Under the pieces are notes generated by a model. That model was not told the origin of the DNA. It ran no database searches and worked only from the letters and a program-made list of their open reading frames with translations. A stretch of DNA of 64,000 bases. Source: WLMZ01 sp037140375. GTDB lineage: Bacteria; Actinomycetota; Acidimicrobiia; Acidimicrobiales; Ilumatobacteraceae. Position 1 is the stretch's first letter. Each line of letters begins with the position of its first letter. Shown in pieces: positions 58,848 through 64,000 of the stretch. The stretch spans positions 1 to 64,000 of the forward strand of contig JBAXER010000003.1 of assembly GCA_037140375.1 (NCBI GenBank). Reading direction: 5' to 3'. The position numbers were made by a program, and so were the translations under genes.

Positions 58848-60554
58848 TTAGAGCGTGTTGGTGATGGCGCCGGTCTCGGCACCCTGCACCAACTTGGCGT
58901 ACTTGCCAAGCACACCGCTGCTGTACTTGTTGGTGTTTGGCACCCAGCCAACCCGACGCTGAGCGAGCTCTTCATCGGAGACCAACAGGTCGAGGCTGAG
59001 CTTGTGCACATCGACCCGAATGCGATCGCCGTCGCGCACGAATGCAATTGGTCCGCCGTCGACAGCCTCGGGGGCAACGTGGCCGATGCAGAAGCCCCAT
59101 GTGCCACCGCTGAAGCGACCGTCGGTAACCAGCGCGCAGTCGGCGCCACGACCGGCACCCTTGAGTGCGCCGGTGATCGCCAACATTTCACGCATACCGG
59201 GACCGCCCTTGGGGCCTTCGTAGCGAATCACGATGACTGTGCCTGGTTGCATCGAACCGCTGACGATGGCAGCCATTGCGCCATCTTCGCCGTCGAATAC
59301 GCGGGCTTCGCCCTCGAACAACATCTGGTCGGCGCTGAGGCCAGCGACCTTGACCACTGAGCCCTTTGGCGCCAGCGAACCGGTGAGTACGTTGATTCCA
59401 CCCTCGCTGTGCAACGGCTGGTCCACCGGGTACACCACAACGCCATCGGGTGGCGGTGGATTGATGAACGCAAGGTTCTCGGCCATGGTCTTGCCAGTGA
59501 CAGTCATGCAATCGCCGTGCAACAGACCAGCATCGAGAAGATGCTTCATGACTACGGGCACGCCGCCGACGCGATCGAGGTCGCTCATGTGGAACTTGCC
59601 GCCCGGCTTCATGTCGGCGATGTGTGGCACCTTGGCCGCAATGCGGTTGAAGTCTTCGAGCTCAAGCGCCACGCCGGCCTCGTTCGCGATGGCGAGCAAA
59701 TGCAACACAGCGTTGGTTGAACCACCGAGTGCGCTGGTGACCGCAATGGCATTCTCGAACGCCTTCTTGGTCATGATCTGGCGTGGCGTGATGCCGAGAC
59801 GAAGCATGTTGACCACAGCCTCACCAGCGAGCACTGCGTCGTCTTCACGACGACGATCGACTGCGGGCGGCGATGCACTGCCGGGCAGGCTCATGCCAAT
59901 TGCTTCGGCGATGGAGCTCATTGTGTTCGCGGTGAACATGCCGCCGCATGCGCCCTCGCCGGGGCATGCCTTACGCTCGATCTCGCCGAGTTCTTCTTCG
60001 GTGATCTTGCCAAGCGCACAAGCGCCCACCGCTTCGAACACGCTGGTGATGTCGAGCGCAACGCCGTTGTGATTGCCCGGCAGGATGCTGCCGTTGTACA
60101 CGAACACACTGGGCAGATCGAGACGAGCAGCGGCCATGAGCATGGCGGGAATGCTCTTGTCGCAACCAGCCAGGCCAACAAAGCCATCGAGTCGCTCGGC
60201 ATGCATGACGCACTCGACCGAGTCGGTGATGACCTCGCGGCTCACAAGCGAAGCGCGCATGCCTTCGTGGCCCATGCTGATTCCGTCGCTGACGGTGATG
60301 GTGCCGAACTCCATCGGGAAGCCACCAGCGCTACGAACGCCTTCTTTGGCGCGCTCGGCAAGTTTGCGCAAGGTCATGTTGCATGGAGTGACTTCGTTCC
60401 ACGCGTTCGCAATAGCGATCTGGGGCTTCTGCCAGTCGTTGTCGGTCATGCCGACAGCGCGAAGCATGGCGCGAGCCGGAGCCTTTTGGTAGCCGTCGGT
60501 TACGTCGCGGCTGCGTGGTTTGATGTCAACGGGCATGTCGGTCGATTCGGCCAT
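58848..60554 (-). CDS. ilvD: Dihydroxy-acid dehydratase
   Basis: Third step of branched-chain amino acid synthesis. The 568-residue protein carries the cluster cysteines Cys58 (VTPCNM), Cys131 (AGCDKSIP, with Lys133) and a third in GACGGMFTANTM, the pattern of [2Fe-2S] enzymes; near the end GRFSGGTWGFCIGHVAPEA. It lies 6 kb from ilvBNC and has no visible attenuator. The upstream gene ends 60 bp before it. Confidence 0.96.
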   Translation of the reverse strand: MAESTDMPVDIKPRSRDVTDGYQKAPARAMLRAVGMTDNDWQKPQIAIANAWNEVTPCNMTLRKLAERAKEGVRSAGGFPMEFGTITVSDGISMGHEGMRASLVSREVITDSVECVMHAERLDGFVGLAGCDKSIPAMLMAAARLDLPSVFVYNGSILPGNHNGVALDITSVFEAVGACALGKITEEELGEIERKACPGEGACGGMFTANTMSSIAEAIGMSLPGSASPPAVDRRREDDAVLAGEAVVNMLRLGITPRQIMTKKAFENAIAVTSALGGSTNAVLHLLAIANEAGVALELEDFNRIAAKVPHIADMKPGGKFHMSDLDRVGGVPVVMKHLLDAGLLHGDCMTVTGKTMAENLAFINPPPPDGVVVYPVDQPLHSEGGINVLTGSLAPKGSVVKVAGLSADQMLFEGEARVFDGEDGAMAAIVSGSMQPGTVIVIRYEGPKGGPGMREMLAITGALKGAGRGADCALVTDGRFSGGTWGFCIGHVAPEAVDGGPIAFVRDGDRIRVDVHKLSLDLLVSDEELAQRRVGWVPNTNKYSSGVLGKYAKLVQGAETGAITNTL

Positions 60555-60614
60555 GCCGCCACGGTATCAATCAGCGGCACACGATGATGAGTCCGCTCGC
60601 CAGTGGCAGTACTC

Positions 60615-61478
60615 CTACAGATTGAACACGTCGACAGCGTTGTCGCGCAAAAAGCGCGGCCACACGTGGTCACGAAACGGCACTTCGCGTAGTTCGGCGA
60701 CAATGCGATCGAGCGATAAGCCCATTGGGTAGTAGCCCGCGTACATCACCTTGTTGACGCCACGACTGTTTGCGTAATCGACGATCTCGCGCGGGAAATA
60801 CTTCGGCGCAAACGCGCTGGTCATGTAATACAACCCAGGCCATTTGAGCATCAGCTTCACGGCAAGCTCCTGCCACGGCTCGGCCCCATGACGCATGACA
60901 ATGCGCAAGTCGGGGAAGTCGTAACACACCTGATCGAAGTGTTCGACGTGCTGACACAGCATCGGCACCCGCGGTCCGGGCACTCCGGCGTTGATGATGA
61001 TGGGGAGATCAAGCTCGACGCACGTTGCATACAGCGGGTAGTAGCGGGCGTCGCTGACCGACACCTGCGGCAGGCACCCAGATGGAAACGAGGTGACGGC
61101 CTTGATGCCCCACTCGGCGTGCCCATGGCGGATACGACGAATCGCGCCGGTGATGTCGTTGGGGTCGGCGTCGATACAACCGATAATGCGATCGGGATGA
61201 TTGCGGAGCGCCCGCACTGACTCGTCGGAGCCCATATGCACCATGCCCCGGGCGACACCGCAACGATCCATGTCGGCAATGAGCATCGCGACCGTGTCGG
61301 TGTCGGCCTGCACATCGGAGGGCACCTCGGTGAACATGTACTGCGCTGGCATCGTCATTGTTTTGGACTCGGCGTCTTTTACGGCCCCGGCCAGAAACTG
61401 ATAGTGATCGGCGGCGTTCTTCTTCGGAAAACCGATCATCAGATCGACGATGCCGATCTGGTCGATGGGATGGCTCAT
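60615..61478 (-). CDS. Amidohydrolase-2 family protein C
   Basis: A 287-residue TIM-barrel protein, shorter than proteins A and B. It has HMGSDESVRALRNHPDRIIG, a GIKAVTSFPSG loop, IVMRHGAEPWQEL, and KVMYAGYYPMG, where the usual metal Asp of WGSDYPH is replaced (YAGYYP). The N-terminal motif is also atypical (GIVDLMIGF). Metal binding may be weak or absent. Same strand as ilvD, 60 bp upstream. Confidence 0.75.
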   Translation of the reverse strand: MSHPIDQIGIVDLMIGFPKKNAADHYQFLAGAVKDAESKTMTMPAQYMFTEVPSDVQADTDTVAMLIADMDRCGVARGMVHMGSDESVRALRNHPDRIIGCIDADPNDITGAIRRIRHGHAEWGIKAVTSFPSGCLPQVSVSDARYYPLYATCVELDLPIIINAGVPGPRVPMLCQHVEHFDQVCYDFPDLRIVMRHGAEPWQELAVKLMLKWPGLYYMTSAFAPKYFPREIVDYANSRGVNKVMYAGYYPMGLSLDRIVAELREVPFRDHVWPRFLRDNAVDVFNL

Positions 61479-61517
61479 GGGCGCACCATAGATGCGCTCT
61501 TGGCTACGTTAGAAACC

Positions 61518-62066
61518 GTGGCACACGCAGCGGGTAAAGGCAGCGACAAAAACGGGGCCAAGGGCTCGACGCCGGCAACCGTGCTTCTGCAGAAGGCCGG
61601 TGTCTCGTTTGCTCTGCATGAGTTCGCTCACGACGCCGCCGATCGCAACTACGGCACCGCAGCGGCTGTCGCGTTAGGCATCGACTACAACCGAGTCTTC
61701 AAGACGTTGCTCGCAGTGGTCGATGGCATGGCCACCGTGCAGGGCGTGCAACCATCGAAGACCGTCGTCGGCATCGTGCCGGTCAGCGGACAGTTATCGC
61801 TGAAAGAACTTGCCGCCGCCACACGAACCAAGCGCGCCGAAATGTGCGACCCAGCGGTGGCCGAACGGCTCACCGGATACGTAGTCGGCGGGATCAGCCC
61901 CTTTGGCCAACGCAAACACTTACCGACGGTCATCGACCAAAGCTGCCTCGAGTTCGACACCATTTTCGTCAGCGGTGGCAAGCGCGGGTTCGACATCGAG
62001 ATCGCGCCAAGCGATCTCATCGCTGTCTTGAGTGCGCTCACCGCACCAATTGGCGTCGAGCGTTAG
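61518..62066 (+). CDS. ybaK: YbaK/EbsC-type aminoacyl-tRNA deacylase
   Basis: Trans-editing enzyme that hydrolyses Cys-tRNA(Pro). The 182-residue protein has the conserved RVFKTLLAVVDG, VVGIVPVSGQLSLKELAAA and GYVVGGISPFGQRKHLPTVID. The GTG at 61518 is chosen; upstream frame residues to 61236 are antisense to the amidohydrolase. Overlaps the M48 gene end by 4 bp, convergently. Confidence 0.92.
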   Translation: MAHAAGKGSDKNGAKGSTPATVLLQKAGVSFALHEFAHDAADRNYGTAAAVALGIDYNRVFKTLLAVVDGMATVQGVQPSKTVVGIVPVSGQLSLKELAAATRTKRAEMCDPAVAERLTGYVVGGISPFGQRKHLPTVIDQSCLEFDTIFVSGGKRGFDIEIAPSDLIAVLSALTAPIGVER

Positions 62067-62977
62067 GTCAAGCTTCGTCGCCTGTCGGCGGCGCGGCGCA
62101 TCAGCGCTTCGATGTGGGCCACCCGACTACGCGCCGATGGATGCGTGAGCTGTGTGTCAGTACGCGTTTGGCTCGACCTGGTCGCCTGCTCAGTAGCTGC
62201 AACGCGTCGCAACGCCGTCGCCAGTTCGCGACCGAAACCCATCTCGACCGCCCGCCGATCGGCTTCAAGTTCGGAGCGCTTGCCGATGGAGTTGGCCATG
62301 CGATTCGAGAACACCAGCGCCGACAAAAACACCCATCCGATTGCATTGAGTAGCCCACTCACTAAACGCCCAACCGCTGTCAGCGCAGACGAGTGGCTGA
62401 CGAATGATCGGGTGGCAGCGACAGCAACGTTCTGCAAGAAAAAACCGACGCGAGCCAACAAGAAGATCGGCAAGCTCAACCACTGCCGAAGTGTGAGTGC
62501 CACCGTGTGTAAACCAAGGTGATGCGCGACCTCGTGCGCAAGCACGCCGGTCATCTCGTCACGCGGCAATTCTTCGATAGCAAACGAAGTGACCACCAAC
62601 AAACTTCCACCGCATGCAAACGCGTTCAGATCGTCGGATGGAAGTACCGCCAATGCAAAGCGCCGGTGGGGAATGGCCAGCTGCTGGGCAACACTGCGCC
62701 ACGCCGGTTCGAGCCGCTTGGCCTGCTCGGCCGAGGGTCGTCGCGCTCCTAACATGCGCATCACGAGAACCTTCTGCAACGGTCGCCAGAACATCACCAC
62801 CACAGCACCAAAGTGCAGCCCGGCAAGGGCCCAAAACCCAACGTGCCACCAGATGCGCACGGGCAACCAAAACACCACGAGCGACACCAACCACACGGGG
62901 ACGATGGCGACCAACGGCAACACCGCGGTGAGCGACGACATCTCAACCGAACGCTGGGCGCTACGAGAACGACTCAT
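62063..62977 (-). CDS. M48-family membrane zinc metalloprotease
   Basis: A 304-residue protein with two N-terminal helices (about 18-40, 46-64), the catalytic LAHEVAHHLGLH (His148, Glu149, His152), two further hydrophobic helices (about 162-185, 204-225), and the third ligand in KRSELEADRRAVEMGFG. HtpX/M56-like proteases control membrane-protein quality or are signal sensors. Start at the ATG at 62977. Confidence 0.88.
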   Translation of the reverse strand: MSRSRSAQRSVEMSSLTAVLPLVAIVPVWLVSLVVFWLPVRIWWHVGFWALAGLHFGAVVVMFWRPLQKVLVMRMLGARRPSAEQAKRLEPAWRSVAQQLAIPHRRFALAVLPSDDLNAFACGGSLLVVTSFAIEELPRDEMTGVLAHEVAHHLGLHTVALTLRQWLSLPIFLLARVGFFLQNVAVAATRSFVSHSSALTAVGRLVSGLLNAIGWVFLSALVFSNRMANSIGKRSELEADRRAVEMGFGRELATALRRVAATEQATRSSQTRTDTQLTHPSARSRVAHIEALMRRAADRRRSLT

Positions 62978-63263
62978 GCCTTCTCGTTTGTTCGCAGGTG
63001 GGGGCGCGTGCTCAACGATTCACAATCTAGAGCGTTCGCTGCATCGCCGCGTCCAACGTGACTTCGACGCGCACATTGCGTTCAAAAACACGACTGCTCA
63101 GCGCGGTTCTCTGCCACCGAAAGCGTCATGCAGTGAAGCACTGTCAAGGTTGACCTAAGAAGGTTCGCTATCCCTGACTCATTTTCCAATGTTGACTAAT
63201 CTTTGAGCCTCACGAGTACGCAGATCCGGTGTGGGCCTACCCACATGCAGAAAGGGGTGCGAG

Positions 63264-64000
63264 ATGACTGTTGATGCAACAACCGATACATCACGCACCA
63301 CTGGCGAATCAGTTCGCGAACTGCTCGATCGGGCGAAGAGCATCGAGCTCGACGATCCCGCAACGTCTCGCACATTGGTGCAGCAGGCCCGGGTCACGGC
63401 GCATTCACGCGGCGATGAAGCCGGTGAGGCCGAGAGCCTCTACCACCTCGCCAGTTTGGCTTATTACACCGGCCACGCCGACGAAGCATTTGGTGTTGCC
63501 GTCGATGCTCGCGATCTCGCCCGCAAGGCTGGCGCTGTCGTTGTCGAGGTGTGGGCGCTCAACCTAATGGGCATCGTGCACTCAAACGCCGGCAACCACA
63601 GCGAGGCGCTCGCCTGCTGTCTACGTGGCCTTGAGCAATATCGCACCACCGATCACCGCGTGAACGAGGGCGGGCTGCTCAATACCATTGCATCGATCCA
63701 TCACTCCCTCGGCGATACCGATCGCGCCATCGTCACCTACGAGGCGGCGCTCACGGCCAACAAACAACTTGGTCGCCCCGACGATGACGCCATCACGCTC
63801 ACCAACATGGCGCAGCTTCGATCGCAACGCGGCGAGTTCTTCCTTGCCGCGAGCCTGGGCGAATCGGCGCTTGAGATGTCACGTCAGCACGCTCCGGCGT
63901 TTGTGCCCGACGTACTTGCGAACTTGGGCGAGGCGTATTGCAGCCTGGGCGACTCGGCTCACGCTGCTCAGTGTTTCGACGAAGCGCTCGAACTCATCGA
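63264..64000 (+). CDS. TPR-repeat protein, C-terminus beyond the window
   Basis: At least 245 residues, open at the window end. From about residue 30 on it is built of tetratricopeptide repeats: ESLYHLASLAYYTGHADEA, LNLMGIVHSNAGNHSEAL, LNTIASIHHSLGDTDRAI, LTNMAQLRSQRGEFFLA and LANLGEAYCSLGDSAHAA. Such arrays often precede a GGDEF or other signalling domain, but none is visible here. An AAAGGGG lies 7 bp before the ATG. The 286-bp upstream gap holds two GTTGAC boxes (about 63149 and 63189) but no clear -10. Confidence 0.85.
   Translation, partial: MTVDATTDTSRTTGESVRELLDRAKSIELDDPATSRTLVQQARVTAHSRGDEAGEAESLYHLASLAYYTGHADEAFGVAVDARDLARKAGAVVVEVWALNLMGIVHSNAGNHSEALACCLRGLEQYRTTDHRVNEGGLLNTIASIHHSLGDTDRAIVTYEAALTANKQLGRPDDDAITLTNMAQLRSQRGEFFLAASLGESALEMSRQHAPAFVPDVLANLGEAYCSLGDSAHAAQCFDEALELI

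Noticed and set aside
1..64000. CRISPR arrays, IS elements, prophage or integrative elements
   Set aside because: No regularly spaced repeats, transposase, integrase or attachment-site duplication could be seen.

Overview
The window reads as chromosomal DNA of a moderately GC-rich actinobacterium, most likely of the class Acidimicrobiia (inference from gene content). The supporting genes are three mycothiol-dependent maleylpyruvate-isomerase-like proteins, a myo-inositol-phosphate synthase (the inositol source for mycothiol), a deazaflavin (F420)-type Ddn-family protein, a SepX/GlpR-like membrane protein beside moeA and galU, an NfuA, a BVMO-type flavoprotein and several amidohydrolase-2 proteins. 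No transposase, integrase, phage gene, CRISPR array or rRNA was found. Genes are densely packed and many neighbours overlap by 4 bp (ATGA/GTGA).

Layout. 1-3994 (minus): moeA, moaA, moaC, a SepX/GlpR-like membrane protein, tRNA-Ala(CGC) with a terminator, and the N-terminus of a lipoprotein cut by the window edge. 4003-6645: a glycolipid-binding-like protein, galU, a cysteine-free FmdB/Ruc-like Ser-rich protein and a SAF-domain protein. 6620-10914 (minus): tldD-tldE-PHP phosphoesterase-uppP. 11011-18444 (plus): lipoprotein, PAP2 protein, GT-C glycosyltransferase, dxs, a hisN-like phosphatase and a D-aminoacylase-like amidohydrolase. 18453-23007: two divergent mycothiol-enzyme homologues around a perfect 18-bp inverted repeat, nfuA, an SDR, a CDF metal transporter and a Ddn-like protein. 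23032-27139: a TPP riboswitch followed by thiN-thiB-thiP-thiQ, then a Baeyer-Villiger-type monooxygenase. 29101-33604: surE, a Gfo/Idh/MocA oxidoreductase, a GNAT protein and a WXG100-like small protein overlapping a 598-residue partner. 33594-39573: CopC-CopD fusion, a third mycothiol-type enzyme, and btuD/btuC/btuF under a cobalamin riboswitch, divergent from cobO. 39649-44248: aspC, serC, a PAC2 protein and metY. 44364-49438: a four-gene cluster (amidohydrolase, acetoacetate-decarboxylase-like, SDR, amidohydrolase) divergent from an IclR regulator. 49443-52922: ilvC, ilvN, ilvB behind a leader-peptide attenuator. 53011-62977: a biotin-carrier/carboxyltransferase fusion, ino1, a Thr/Ser dehydratase, 5-formyl-THF cyclo-ligase, a flavin reductase, DUF3054, ilvD, an amidohydrolase, YbaK and an M48 protease. 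63264-64000: a TPR protein running off the window.

Working together: the cell seems built to import thiamine and corrinoids (each uptake operon sits behind its riboswitch, with the matching activating enzyme ThiN or CobO beside it), to make branched-chain amino acids under leader-peptide control, and to use mycothiol and flavin chemistry. There is no gene-free stretch above 300 bp. The longest are 62978-63263 (nothing assignable beyond two TTGAC-type boxes), 38728-38979 (cobalamin riboswitch) and 52762-53010 (ilv leader).
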